64,000 bases of DNA from JAWPMT01 sp965267435 (GCA_965267435.1 OZ253960.1:2170001-2234000), one strand, 5' to 3'; shown: positions 8,185-17,383, numbered from the stretch's first letter. Program-made: numbers and translations. The notes: generated by a model not told the origin, from the sequence alone.

Positions 8185-9852
8185 TCACTCCACCTTCTCA
8201 AACCACTGATTCCTGGACCTGCCACTTGATGCATGGAAGCCGGTCACATTCCCACTTCGATCTCTTTGGAAAACGACGGAGGACATCCACCAATGTTCCC
8301 CTCGAAAGTCATCCGTCCACGCCGGGATCAAAGCAATGTCACCATAGTCATAGTGCCACATCTTCAGTTCATCGTCCTTTATAACCATCGACAGATGAGT
8401 ATTCAGTTCCGGGCTGTAATACTTGCCAGCATAGTCGGAGGCAGTTTCAGGGTCGTACTCAAAGGGATTAGTCATCTTCGGTCGCTCCGCACCCATGTAA
8501 ACCAAGTGAGTCACTCTTCCAGCACCATCACGATGAAAGGACATCTCCCGATTGCCATAGGCTGGCACCTTGAATACCGAATCCGACAGCGCCTCCATTG
8601 GGAACTTGTCTTCATCCGTCGCCTCCGTCCAAAGTTGGCCATCTTCCATCGTGATGTGCACATACCATCCATCTCCCAGTTTATAGGTTCCGACATAGGG
8701 CTCCAGCACATCCGCTGTCAGAGATACGATCGCTGGCTCTTCCTCCGATTCCCCGGATTCCGGTGGCGATGGGACGAATAAGGCAGCTATCTCTTGTGCT
8801 GTCGGTCTACCGTGCTTCGGGAAATTGTTCAATACCACGATCGACAGATCGTAGTCGGGTAAAAACGCGATGTAGGTCTGAAAAGAGGCCCAACTGCCGG
8901 AGTGGCTGATCCATCGTGTGCCGTTGAATTCACTGACGCTCACCCCAAATGCGTAATCGATCTCCTCCCCACTGTTCAACACACCTTGGGTCAGCATGCG
9001 GAGAACCACCGGATCCCCTTCGTCAATTCCCTCTTGCAGAAAATTGGCCCATTTCACCATGTCGCTGGTCGTCGAGTACATCGAGCTCGAGCCCAGGGCT
9101 GTTAGCGTATTAGGAGATGCCTGATAACCGTTACCCCTCCAATAATATCCGGTCACCCGTTGAGGTATCGTTTCATTGTGATTGTCCAGGAACAAGCTAC
9201 TCTCCATGTTCAATGGCTCAAATATGTTCTCCTGCGTCCAGACCCGAAAGCTCTTGCCTGTGACGCGCTCGACCAGTTCCGCCAGTAGGTTATAGCCCGT
9301 ATTCGTATAGGAGTATTCCTCCCCAGGAGCAAAGTTGAGGGCCCGCTGTTGGAATGCCATCCGTAGGATCTGATCGCAGGAAATCACGTCTTCAAACGAT
9401 CTCCCGGCCAGTGGCATGGAACTCGCCCAGTCCCGAATGCCACTTGTATGGTGGAGGAGGTGATCGATGGTGATGGTCTGATCAAAATCGTGTAGCTCCG
9501 GGATGTACTCCCTGATATCATCAGTGAGAGCAATCTTTCCATCCTCAATCAGTTTCGAGATAGCGTATCCCGCAAACTGCTTCGACACCGACGCCAAATC
9601 AAAACGCGAGTCTGTCGTAATTGGAATCTCATAATCCAGGTTGGCATATCCATATCCTTTGTTGATCAGGACCTGTCCGTCCTTCACCACAGCGATGGCC
9701 GTTCCTGGAGTGAGTCCCTCGGATGATGGCTGGCAGAGTTCATCCACCAGTTCATCGAGCCCATCAGGCACGTCGGCTACTTGCTGGGAGTGACAGGCTG
9801 CACTAAGCAACAACGCACAAAGGATCGGAAAGAGGGATTGGATGTCTTTCAT
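8185..9852 (-). CDS. Serine hydrolase, beta-lactamase / class C PBP family lipoprotein
   Basis: About 555 residues if the ATG at 9852 is used. That start gives a proper lipoprotein signal (LLSAAC lipobox), whereas the longer frame from 9894 adds 14 unlikely residues. The catalytic motifs of the beta-lactamase/D-aminopeptidase/esterase family are visible: SVSK near residue 88, the Tyr-x-Asn motif as YTN in YSYTNTGYN near 178, and the HSG box in ISHSGSWASF near 313. A C-terminal domain of about 200 residues (from about 375) carries YVGTYKLGDGW and YAGKYYSPEL, the lipocalin-like repeats common in DUF3471-type tails. Members are peptidases or esterases, rarely true beta-lactamases. It is probably anchored to a membrane facing the periplasm. 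It ends 21 bp from the convergent Cache protein gene. Confidence 0.88.
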   Translation of the reverse strand: MKDIQSLFPILCALLLSAACHSQQVADVPDGLDELVDELCQPSSEGLTPGTAIAVVKDGQVLINKGYGYANLDYEIPITTDSRFDLASVSKQFAGYAISKLIEDGKIALTDDIREYIPELHDFDQTITIDHLLHHTSGIRDWASSMPLAGRSFEDVISCDQILRMAFQQRALNFAPGEEYSYTNTGYNLLAELVERVTGKSFRVWTQENIFEPLNMESSLFLDNHNETIPQRVTGYYWRGNGYQASPNTLTALGSSSMYSTTSDMVKWANFLQEGIDEGDPVVLRMLTQGVLNSGEEIDYAFGVSVSEFNGTRWISHSGSWASFQTYIAFLPDYDLSIVVLNNFPKHGRPTAQEIAALFVPSPPESGESEEEPAIVSLTADVLEPYVGTYKLGDGWYVHITMEDGQLWTEATDEDKFPMEALSDSVFKVPAYGNREMSFHRDGAGRVTHLVYMGAERPKMTNPFEYDPETASDYAGKYYSPELNTHLSMVIKDDELKMWHYDYGDIALIPAWTDDFRGEHWWMSSVVFQRDRSGNVTGFHASSGRSRNQWFEKVE

Positions 9853-9921
9853 AATTTGAGTTTTTGGGATGGCAAAAGATAGAGCATCGAGCAAGAAACC
9901 TGGTCTTTCAGTGCCTTATTA

Positions 9922-10062
9922 TTTGGAGAGAGCGACCGTGCTTCTGCGCCGAGGGCTGTCCCGCTCTTCACTCTCACCACGGCCGCGGGGCCTAACCCGC
10001 AATCCACGCCTTGTGACCGCTACGATCGGGTCTAGGTGGCCAAGGGCTGTGGTTTCGAGCAC
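9922..10062 (+). repeat. Dispersed repeat family A, short copy
   Basis: Shares its left end (TTTGGAGAGAGC, then GCTGTCCCGCTC) and right end (GATCGGGTCTAGGTGGC, then GTGGTTTCG) with copies at 24942-25205 and 31826-32034. The two ends are imperfect inverted copies of each other. This copy lacks the central CCCTGAC/GTCAGGG hairpin seen in the other two. No credible coding frame. Confidence 0.7.
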
Positions 10063-10105
10063 TTCCCCGTTCTAATGCCGTTAAGTCAGGCAAATCCCGT
10101 GCTGC

Positions 10106-10232
10106 CGCCCCTAAAGAGTACGGTCATCTTGACGTAGGAAAGATCTATTGATGTCGGTTGCAATCACGTACTTCAAGCCAATAGATCCCTCCTTCGTCGG
10201 GATGACCTTTAGCAGGGTGCTCTTTAGGGCGG
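10106..10232. repeat. Long palindromic repeat, family F
   Basis: A nearly self-complementary 127-bp element: outer arms GCCCCTAAAGAGTAC / GTGCTCTTTAGGGC and inner arms GTCATCTTGACGTAGGAAAG / CTCCTTCGTCGGGATGAC. The inner arms recur inside the D element at 23842-23932. It would fold into one long hairpin. It lies between the serine hydrolase and the end of the WYL regulator gene; no gene is visible in 9853-10278. Confidence 0.7.
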
Positions 10233-10278
10233 TATTTAATTGATTTCGAACCTTAACTAAACAGCATTATTCCCCGTT

Positions 10279-11289
10279 CTACTCATGATCATACTTCATT
10301 TGCATCCTATGCACCATCCCCTTCACCCGATCCCTGAATGCAGAAGGCCCCAATACTTCGACCTCGTCCTTAAACGAGAATATCAGGTTCTCCACCTCGA
10401 AGTTGGGGATGACCTCGATCTGAATGACCGTCGATCCATCCTCCTCCTTGGACAGCACCTTCTGGGAGCCATGGAGCGGCTTCGTATCAATGTAGCTCGA
10501 CATGAGCTTGGAGAACTTTAGCTGTATCTGTACCGCCTCCTGTTCCTCCTCTTTGCGAATGCCCACCACATCCTCAAAGTAGTCGGCAAAATCCCATCTC
10601 TTATTTTCGATGTAATCGATTTCCGTTAATACTTTCACACCACCGATCCGGTCCACACTTAATGTCATCAGTACATCCCGCTTCGGGTAGTATCCCATGA
10701 TGTACCACCGACTATCGTACTCCTTTAAGTGGTAAGGATGAATCAGATGCGTTTTCGATGATTCAGCGTCAAATGTCTGATACTCTACCTCCACAGGCGT
10801 CTTGTCCACGATGGCCCGAAAGAGCGGACCGATGTACTCTTTGCCCTTCAGAAATTCATTCGATTCGAAAGCAATGACGTGGGGATCCGCTACCTGCTCA
10901 AACGTGCCCAGTTCCATCTTGGACACCACCTCGTCAATCCACTCGAATCCCGGCAATCCCGAGAAGCGGCTAAGGATCATTGCGGCGTCTTTGATATTGT
11001 CGACCTCCCCTTGATTCAGCGGCTGATTCGCAAAGCGATAATGTGGATCCTCGTAGCGATAGTACTTCCTCCTCCCTTCCCAGTACGTATCGATAGGCGC
11101 CTGAAACTCGACCTGCATGTCCTTGATATCCTGGTAGAACGTGGTCCGCCCGATGGTCTCAAACCCGCGGTACACCAACTCCTTGTTGATCTCTTCCAGC
11201 AAGTCTTCAAAGGCATACTGGCGCCCCGGATTCAGCAAGCACCGGTCGATGACCTGGTACCGGATGAGAGGTTTTTTGCTTTCAGGCAT
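10279..11289 (-). CDS. WYL-domain transcriptional regulator
   Basis: A 336-residue protein. The first 80 residues form a winged helix-turn-helix of the DeoR/HTH_11 type (RYQVIDRCL, then GRTTFYQDIKDMQ as recognition helix). The middle holds a WYL domain (about 150-240) with the signature as RWYIMGYYPKRDVLMTLSVDRI, and a C-terminal WCX-like extension follows. WYL domains bind ligands, often nucleic acids or nucleotides, and many family members control defence or DNA-repair genes. Divergent from it, after about 490 bp, is rmuC. Single gene; target unknown. Confidence 0.9.
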   Translation of the reverse strand: MPESKKPLIRYQVIDRCLLNPGRQYAFEDLLEEINKELVYRGFETIGRTTFYQDIKDMQVEFQAPIDTYWEGRRKYYRYEDPHYRFANQPLNQGEVDNIKDAAMILSRFSGLPGFEWIDEVVSKMELGTFEQVADPHVIAFESNEFLKGKEYIGPLFRAIVDKTPVEVEYQTFDAESSKTHLIHPYHLKEYDSRWYIMGYYPKRDVLMTLSVDRIGGVKVLTEIDYIENKRWDFADYFEDVVGIRKEEEQEAVQIQLKFSKLMSSYIDTKPLHGSQKVLSKEEDGSTVIQIEVIPNFEVENLIFSFKDEVEVLGPSAFRDRVKGMVHRMQMKYDHE

Positions 11290-11618
11290 CGTTCTCGCCC
11301 TCAGGCCGGGCTTCTAGTTTTATTCAGAGGTCCGCACTTGCGGCGATGAAAAAGTAGACAAAAATTTCGATGATCACGCCATCACTATAGCAACTTCACT
11401 GCCAGCTATGAACTAACGTGTTTTGCGTCATTCAGAGGCACCATCCCAATCAAAATCAACGAAGCTGCTCCTACACTCGTGCCGAAGAATCTCTTAACGC
11501 GACTACCCTATTCCTCCGTCACAGACTCTTAGCGACCGAGGAAAGCCGATGACCGACCCACACGCCGAAAACAAACTCTTGCCATATGAAAACACTCACC
11601 AAAAGTGACCAAAAATCT

Positions 11619-11643
11619 ACTTGTCCGGCAAAACCGGACAAGT
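11619..11643. promoter_or_regulatory. Palindrome upstream of rmuC
   Basis: A perfect 10-bp inverted repeat ACTTGTCCGG / CCGGACAAGT with a 5-nt CAAAA spacer, 132 bp before the rmuC start, in an otherwise featureless 485-bp divergent spacer (11290-11775). It may be an operator or a transcript hairpin. No second copy was noticed in the window. Confidence 0.4.
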
Positions 11644-11775
11644 CCCCAATATCCTTGTATCATCAAGCTCAACGACCTGTCTCTGGGTGTTTCGCACAAG
11701 ATGATCCCATCCAGGTCCGCGACAGATGAAGCAAACAATTGCAAAACTGAAATAGGCAAAAAACTGTAATCGCTC

Positions 11776-13050
11776 ATGGAAATCTGGATCACGACCCTCA
11801 TCGCCATCACCTTACTCGCCGCAACCATCATCTTTTTCCAACGCAAGCTGGGGCAGACGCTCTCGCTGCTGGAAGTCGAATGCGAGTATGTCCGGAAGGA
11901 CCTCTACACTGAGCAGCGGCGCAGGTGCGAAGAACAGGAGTGTGCCATCAATGAGCTGGTGACTCAAAAGGCGATACTGGAAGAACGCGTGACCAACGAA
12001 ATGGCCAAACTCCAGGAAGCCAAGGCGCGGTACGAGCAGATGGACAAGAACCTCCTACCCCAGCTTGAAGCCATGGCAGGGCGCATTACACGGATGAACA
12101 CCGAGAACTTCAAAAAAGACTCCTCCCAGCAACTAGATCAGGTCCTGCGGCCGTTCGAGAAAACGATACAGCGCATCGAGCAGCAGATCAAGGAGACGAA
12201 CGAAAGCCGCATCAAGGATAGTACCGAGCTTCGCAGCGAGCTGCAGAAGCTCGGTACGCTTAACCATGAGCTCCAAATGGAGGCCACGAACCTCACCAAC
12301 GCCCTCAAGCTCAACCCGAAGCAGCAAGGCAACTGGGGCGAACAGATCCTCGAGACCTTGCTGGAAAAAGCCGGACTCGTAAAGGGCATCCACTACCGAC
12401 GGGAGGTCACTGATCACACCGATGAGCGCAAAGTGCGGGCGGACGTCATCATCGACCTGCCAGAGGAGCGCCACCTTGTGATCGACTCCAAGGTGTCCCT
12501 CAATGCTTACAGTGACTATTGTGGTGCAGACCCCGAGGAAGCTGAAGTCTTCCTCGAGCAGCATCGCCGAAGTGTCAAGAACCACATCGACATCCTGGCC
12601 AAAAAGCGCTACCAGGACATCCACCAGATCAACACGCCCGACATGGTGTTTATGTTCATGCCCATAGAAGGGAGCCTCATTGCCGCCTTGCAAGATGACC
12701 AGGGTCTATTTCAGTACGCGATCGAACGAGGTGTGATGCTGACCACCGCGTCCACCCTGTTTGTATCGCTGCGAATCGTCGCGGAGTTGTGGCTCCGCAA
12801 CAAGCAATTCGAAAACGCGGAAAAAATTGCCGAGGAAGCCGGTAAGCTCCACGCCCAGGTACTAAGGTTTCTGCAAGAGATGGACAACATCGAGAAAGGG
12901 CTGGCCACGGCAAGGGATGCCTACGACACCGCCAGAAAGCGGCTCACTTCCGGTAACAACAACGTGCTGAAGCTGACCACTCGTATCGAGGACCTCGGCG
13001 CCAAAGTGAAGCCTGAATCCAAGGGACTGGTGAAGAAAATGGCGAGTTGA
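11776..13050 (+). CDS. rmuC: DNA recombination protein RmuC
   Basis: A 424-residue protein with the RmuC layout: one N-terminal membrane helix (WITTLIAITLLAATIIFF), a long coiled coil (about 25-175), and the conserved RmuC domain (about 185-370) containing NWGEQILETLLEKAGL, VRADVIIDLPEERHLVIDSK and DMVFMFMPIEGSL. The acidic and lysine residues of VIDSK fit the endonuclease-like fold proposed for the family. RmuC limits DNA inversions and rearrangements at short inverted repeats in E. coli, which is notable in a genome with so many palindromes. Transcribed alone. Confidence 0.93.
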   Translation: MEIWITTLIAITLLAATIIFFQRKLGQTLSLLEVECEYVRKDLYTEQRRRCEEQECAINELVTQKAILEERVTNEMAKLQEAKARYEQMDKNLLPQLEAMAGRITRMNTENFKKDSSQQLDQVLRPFEKTIQRIEQQIKETNESRIKDSTELRSELQKLGTLNHELQMEATNLTNALKLNPKQQGNWGEQILETLLEKAGLVKGIHYRREVTDHTDERKVRADVIIDLPEERHLVIDSKVSLNAYSDYCGADPEEAEVFLEQHRRSVKNHIDILAKKRYQDIHQINTPDMVFMFMPIEGSLIAALQDDQGLFQYAIERGVMLTTASTLFVSLRIVAELWLRNKQFENAEKIAEEAGKLHAQVLRFLQEMDNIEKGLATARDAYDTARKRLTSGNNNVLKLTTRIEDLGAKVKPESKGLVKKMAS

Positions 13051-13089
13051 TTTCGTGTTCAACTCTAATGGACATAGACTCCTCACCGA

Positions 13090-13284
13090 TTAGAAGAAGA
13101 ACATAACCCAGATAAAGAATCCAATAATCAATAGGTTGCCAAGTATTCCTATCGCATTCCACGAATTGAAACGATGTTTCCGGCCTTCCCAAGCACCCCA
13201 CACAGAGAGGCCGAGGGACATGTAAGCTGTGAGCCCCACGAAAAATCCGTTAAAATCCATCAGCGTCATCACGACCGCCAACAA
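13090..13284 (-). CDS. Small two-helix membrane protein
   Basis: A 64-residue frame with two hydrophobic segments (FFVGLTAYMSLGLSVWGAW and IGILGNLLIIGFFIWVMFFF) joined by a basic loop (EGRKHRFNSWN). Size and pattern fit a genuine small membrane protein. It converges on rmuC and ends 39 bp from it. Not recognised; 13285-13540 beyond it holds nothing I can identify. Confidence 0.5.
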   Translation of the reverse strand: MLAVVMTLMDFNGFFVGLTAYMSLGLSVWGAWEGRKHRFNSWNAIGILGNLLIIGFFIWVMFFF

Positions 13285-13540
13285 ACTGCAAGAAGAGGCT
13301 TCCCAAAAAAGTAAGAAACGACCTCATTGGCAAACTACCAAGGTCAATGTGTCTGAGTCTGTTTACAGCCATTTCAGTTCAAGGCAACGAGTGGTCAAGA
13401 AAACATTAAGATAGATGATACCGGTGTAACTCCTCCAATGTGCGGGTCTCCACAAACCTGTAATGGAGTAGAAAGAACCTTCAGCCAATAGAACTGAGAT
13501 AAATGCAGGCGATTTTCTCCGGATCGTCCTCCAAAGTCCC

Positions 13541-14284
13541 CTAGACCCTCACAAACTCCCTCCCCAACTTCACCACGGCCGCCAGCGCCACTGAAGCGAT
13601 CACAACCAGGCAGATATTTGCGTAGAGAACGTCGCCCGACGGCACACTCATTTGCTTACCATAGAGGCCGTAGACGCCCCAGGCTATGGTGAGCGCCGCG
13701 ACCACATATCCGCGCCAGATGGCCAGTCCGATGGCCAGCACTCCGGCAATGATGACCAGCGTGATGCCCCACTGCCACCCTTCGAGACCCCATCCACTCC
13801 ATCCCCGGTAGGTGAGGTACACAGCGATATTAGCAATGGTCGCCACACAAATCCAGCCCAGGTACACCTGCAGGGGAAATCTCACCACGGACGAAAAGCC
13901 CTCGGTGCGCACATTGGCCATGACGAGCGTCACGAGGATTACCAGTATCAGTAGCAGCGTCCAAAAGAAGTGTCCATAGTGCCAGGCGAAGATCCAGCCC
14001 ATATTGGCCATAAAATTGAAAACCAGCGAGTAGCCAAGAGACGCATCGAGGGATGTGCCTTTGTTGGACGTTCTGCTCATTAGCTGAAAGAGCACAAAGA
14101 GCAACAGCGTCGTGTAGATCAGGCCCCAGATGGTGAACGTGAAGCCTGCAGGGGTAAAATAGTTTTCGTACATGGCCGATACATCCCCCGTCGTCTTGCC
14201 ATTGATGGGCAGGATATTGGCCAGGGCGTTCACGGCGATGACACCGAGAAACGTGAGCAGGTTAAGCAGTCGATTAGCCTTCAT
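13541..14284 (-). CDS. TspO/MBR-related tryptophan-rich membrane protein
   Basis: A 247-residue polytopic protein with about seven or eight predicted helices. FTPAGFTFTIWGLIYTTLLLF matches the TspO/MBR signature region, in which Phe-x-Pro-Pro/Ala precedes Trp; later segments are rich in Trp (WGWGLEGWQWG-type spacing). It is longer than classical TspO (about 160 residues) and belongs to the larger tryptophan-rich branch seen in Bacteroidota. TspO proteins bind porphyrins and related ligands; the ligand here is unknown. Ends about 250 bp from the small membrane protein gene. Confidence 0.8.
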   Translation of the reverse strand: MKANRLLNLLTFLGVIAVNALANILPINGKTTGDVSAMYENYFTPAGFTFTIWGLIYTTLLLFVLFQLMSRTSNKGTSLDASLGYSLVFNFMANMGWIFAWHYGHFFWTLLLILVILVTLVMANVRTEGFSSVVRFPLQVYLGWICVATIANIAVYLTYRGWSGWGLEGWQWGITLVIIAGVLAIGLAIWRGYVVAALTIAWGVYGLYGKQMSVPSGDVLYANICLVVIASVALAAVVKLGREFVRV

Positions 14285-14390
14285 TTAGGGCATGACTTAG
14301 GTTCAGCGTAGTCAAATGTAATAAGGACGTGCAAATCGCGGATCGTGAAAAACGCCCTTTTGATGGTGGAAAACCTCCCCGGACCGACAA

Positions 14391-14822
14391 TTATCCGGCA
14401 GGTTTCATGTTGCGGATCGCCGATATCTTCCAGATTCCCTGGTCTTTCACCGCCACGAAGGTGCTCCACATTTTCCGCACCGAGCCATCTGCATTTTCAA
14501 TCTCGTAGCGTGCGTCGACGATGGCCGTTGTTGGGTTGAGTAGCCGAATGTGATCGACGGTCAGCGTTCGCTTCCCGGGATTGCGCGACGAGCTTCGGAG
14601 CATACCTGCCATGGCTGTGTCCTTGCCCCGGCGCCAGGTACCCGAGGAGACCAGCTGGTCGATGTCCGCAACCAGTAACTGGTCGAGTAACACTGTGTCC
14701 CGCTCCCCCCTCGCCTGACTGTATTGGTCGATCAGGCGGCGGAGGGCGGCCTCATCGTCAGATTGAGCCCCCGAGACCAAAGGGACAGCGCACAAAAACA
14801 AACACAGGTAGAGGTATCTCAT
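14391..14822 (-). CDS. Secreted SnoaL/NTF2-like protein
   Basis: A 143-residue protein with a cleavable signal peptide (LYLCLFLCAVPLVSGAQ). The mature part has the NTF2-like pattern: an N-terminal helix (EAALRRLIDQYSQARGERD), then LLVADIDQLVSSGTWRRGKD, and alternating strands ending in WSTFVAVKDQGIWKISAIRNM. Proteins of this DUF4440/SnoaL type are small ligand-binding or enzyme folds; the typical closing phrase is present. No partner genes are evident. Function unknown. Confidence 0.8.
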   Translation of the reverse strand: MRYLYLCLFLCAVPLVSGAQSDDEAALRRLIDQYSQARGERDTVLLDQLLVADIDQLVSSGTWRRGKDTAMAGMLRSSSRNPGKRTLTVDHIRLLNPTTAIVDARYEIENADGSVRKMWSTFVAVKDQGIWKISAIRNMKPAG

Positions 14823-14999
14823 GAGTCGGGCCAGGAGGATGAGGGAAATGTAGTCAAAATCAACCGGTACGACACCGACCGGCTGAAGGTCATTGTGATA
14901 TGGAGAGAAAAGAGGCTACTACGCTATGCCTTCCTAATTGTCCGGAATTGCACCAAGGGCCAGAGCACCGACGCAGAGCATCTAGATTTTGGAAATCTC

Positions 15000-15575
15000 C
15001 TAAGAGGGGGAATACTCGGACAGCTGGCGCCAATCGTTTTGGAATTGCAGGGCCGCTTCCTTGTCTACAGACAATCCTACGACCTTCTGCTCATGCACGC
15101 CCGTTTCGATGCTGACGTATTTCAACCGCTTTTGCAGTAGCATCTCAAATAGGTCGCCGTTCCGGTACATGTGCACTTTGGCCATCCGCTCAGGATTGGT
15201 CGGCTGATGGCTGCTGACAGTTAGTTCGGTATTATCAGTGAAGACAAAATGCACGAGTGTCCCCTCCCTGATCGTTTTGTATCCGCCTTCCACATACAGG
15301 TCGAGGATGTACTTGCGGCCCTTGCGGTAGGGCAGCACATTGATGAGCTGGTTGTCGGTCTTCGCAAGGCGGGTATCACAACCCTGGACTTCCAGCCGAC
15401 CGTGGCTGCCATAGGACATCATGTCGCACTGTCTCGTCGTCAACTCTTGTCGTTGTGGCGTGGTGCTGGCAGTCGTCACCTGCACCTTTTGTTTTGGCTG
15501 AGGGGGCAAGCCCACACCAAGTATCACTATACCGACCAGGACAATTACTGTAACACCCGCTATGATCTCTCTCAT
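15000..15575 (-). CDS. Hypothetical membrane-anchored protein
   Basis: About 191 residues if started at the ATG at 15575, which puts a clean signal anchor (IIAGVTVIVLVGIVILGVGL) at the N-terminus; the frame is open to 15650 but the extra 25 residues look non-coding. After a Pro/Gln/Thr-rich linker the domain is of mixed alpha/beta character with two cysteines 18 residues apart (RQC and QGC) that could form a disulfide. Not recognised. It is isolated between repeat-rich spacers. Confidence 0.6.
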   Translation of the reverse strand: MREIIAGVTVIVLVGIVILGVGLPPQPKQKVQVTTASTTPQRQELTTRQCDMMSYGSHGRLEVQGCDTRLAKTDNQLINVLPYRKGRKYILDLYVEGGYKTIREGTLVHFVFTDNTELTVSSHQPTNPERMAKVHMYRNGDLFEMLLQKRLKYVSIETGVHEQKVVGLSVDKEAALQFQNDWRQLSEYSPS

Positions 15576-15785
15576 GATGTGCTCCTCGTAGTTGGAATGA
15601 TTGAATATCCTAACAACCAGCGGCGCGTCCAAACGGAGCGACGTCAGCAAGGAGAAAAGTATCGTGAAGTGGCGGGATCTTTTTGGAAAAGTGCTGGTCG
15701 TTACTTGCGACTACCTGTTTTGGTGCTTATTGGTCTGAACGGGGGAAGGACCGACACGCTTCATTCTCATGGTCCCCGAAACTCC

Positions 15786-16140
15786 AATGCTATCAAGTTA
15801 AGGATTCTTCGAGGCTTAAAATTGATGTCACACTGAGCCTGCCTGTCGGCAGACAGGCCTGCCTGACGGTAGGCAGGGTTCTCGAAGTGCAGACATCATT
15901 CCTTTGCCTCCTTCGAGGGCCTCCAGATGACAGACAAAAAATATCACCATTCCCGGACCTGTTCCGGGATCTCCCTATTTTGAATGATTAACCCTTTTAT
16001 TGGAGGGGACCCCGGAATAAATCCGGCGATTACCCGAATGATATTTTTGATCTGTCAACCTCCTTTCAATGCGTTTGACACCAAGTGTCTATCCTCCGGA
16101 TGACAAAGGAAACAGAATCAAGCCTTAGCTTAATAGCATT
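15786..16140. mobile_element. MITE-like composite element, family D, copy 1
   Basis: A 355-bp non-coding element with terminal inverted repeats: AATGCTATCAAGTTAAGG on the left and CCTTAGCTTAATAGCATT on the right. The flanks carry CCCGAAAC at 15775-15782 and 16142-16149, which may be a target-site duplication. The right flank runs into the stop codon of the next gene. Inside lie a GCCTGCCTGTCGGCAGACAG-type hairpin and an inverted copy of family E. The other copy is at 23787-23972. Confidence 0.65.
15926..16057 (-). repeat. Repeat family E, copy 1 (nested in D)
   Basis: Bounded by GATGACAGACAAAAAATA and ATATTTTTGATCTGTC. The interior contains TCCCGGACCTGTTCCGGGAT and CCCCGGAATAAATCCGG, the same blocks as copies at 60170-60314 and 60891-61035 but in the opposite order. 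Confidence 0.7.
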
Positions 16141-16150
16141 GCCCGAAACC

Positions 16151-17383
16151 CTAGGGAGTCACCAACGCCGCATTGACTTCACGAGCTTCCGGTGGAACCG
16201 GCGTCAACACCAATTCACCCAACTCCGTCGCCGAGCCATCAAAGTCCTGATGCAGCTCCTGATCAATCGTGGTGGCGTACACTTCAAAAGACCGGCCTTT
16301 GGGGAATTGGAAAGTAAACTGCCCATCTCTTGCCACCTGAGTAAGGTGAATTCTCTCCTTGCGAGAAATCAGGTGCACCCGGGCCAGCTCCGGACTCGAT
16401 CCTCCTTCATAGGCCAGTGAGCCTTTGTAGATAGCCATTTCTTCCTCCCAGTACTTGTCCATATTGTACCATCCCAGCTGGGGTAGCGAATACTCAAAAG
16501 CCGTTCTTTGCTGACGCAGCTCTTCCTCTTTCTTTTGCTTGTAAGCCTTCCACGCTCTGATCTCCGGGTGGTTGAGATACTTCTCATAGGCAGTGCGGAA
16601 AGCCTCTTCTTGCTGCTCATAAACCACCATCTTGTGCTTGTGATATTCATATGAGGCCTTCAGATCGTTGATGTAGCCTACCGACCACCTCATCCGTTTA
16701 TCGGGGTCCGTTTTGTGGAGGTACTCACTTCCCACACGTTCAAAGTTGGCATCAATGTCCGCCAGCAGTGCTTTGGCGGACTCAAGCTGGCGCTTGCCTT
16801 CAAAATCGGTTAAATTCTTCGGTTCCTCTATCGTCGGCTTGGGAACCGGTGTTTCAGCTACGCCCACTGGCACCCAGTTGATGTCGCCATCCTCCGTGGG
16901 CTCTCCCTGGAACAGCTCGATGTCCGGGTCTTCGTCCACGGCTGGAAAGGCCACACTCAAACCCACCTCCGGGTTAACGCGGAGCTGTTCCCCCTCCGAT
17001 GTAGCATTGAGGTAGTAAGTGCCAGCAGTCGACAGCAGCCGGTCGCCAGCCAGCGTAGATACGCGGGTACCTTTGAAGTCATCCATGGCCTGGATCTCTT
17101 TTAGCTCCAGTTGGATGTTGGTATTGACAGGGTTGCCTTTGGCATCGAGTAGTGCATCCTTCTGCACGTAGATCAGCGTGCCCCGGTCTCCAATGACATA
17201 GGGATCCTTTTCGACATCTTCGACGGTGATTATCTGTGATGGAACGTAGTCGATGCCCGGAGCTTCGAGGGCGGCCATCGTTTCTGAGTCCATTTGCGGA
17301 CCAGAGTTAGTAGAACAAGCGCCGAGCATCAAAAGTGTGACTATTCCTGTGCTCAAGCTGAAGAAGCGGAGTTTGCGTCGCAT
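16151..17383 (-). CDS. Hypothetical lipoprotein
   Basis: About 410 residues from the ATG at 17383, which gives a lipoprotein signal (STGIVTLLMLGAC); the longer frame to 17422 is less likely. The first 180 residues look like beta-sandwich modules (GTLIYVQKDALLDAKGNPV, then IQLELKEIQAMDDF), a pattern seen in Bacteroidota envelope proteins with carboxypeptidase-regulatory-like repeats. The region about 195-320 is a highly charged helical segment (EEAFRTAYEKYLNHPEIRAW). The C-terminal part resembles another beta module (GQFTFQFPKGRSFEVYATT). Function unknown. The stop codon abuts a D-family element. Confidence 0.7.
   Translation of the reverse strand: MRRKLRFFSLSTGIVTLLMLGACSTNSGPQMDSETMAALEAPGIDYVPSQIITVEDVEKDPYVIGDRGTLIYVQKDALLDAKGNPVNTNIQLELKEIQAMDDFKGTRVSTLAGDRLLSTAGTYYLNATSEGEQLRVNPEVGLSVAFPAVDEDPDIELFQGEPTEDGDINWVPVGVAETPVPKPTIEEPKNLTDFEGKRQLESAKALLADIDANFERVGSEYLHKTDPDKRMRWSVGYINDLKASYEYHKHKMVVYEQQEEAFRTAYEKYLNHPEIRAWKAYKQKKEEELRQQRTAFEYSLPQLGWYNMDKYWEEEMAIYKGSLAYEGGSSPELARVHLISRKERIHLTQVARDGQFTFQFPKGRSFEVYATTIDQELHQDFDGSATELGELVLTPVPPEAREVNAALVTP

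Noticed and set aside
8233..8781. 182-residue plus-strand frame
   Set aside because: Antisense to the serine hydrolase C-terminal domain.
8185..9852. True beta-lactamase resistance gene
   Set aside because: Catalytic motifs are shared by many esterases and peptidases; the long lipocalin-like tail is unlike resistance enzymes.
12133..12693. 186-residue minus-strand frame
   Set aside because: Antisense to rmuC, whose domain is intact.
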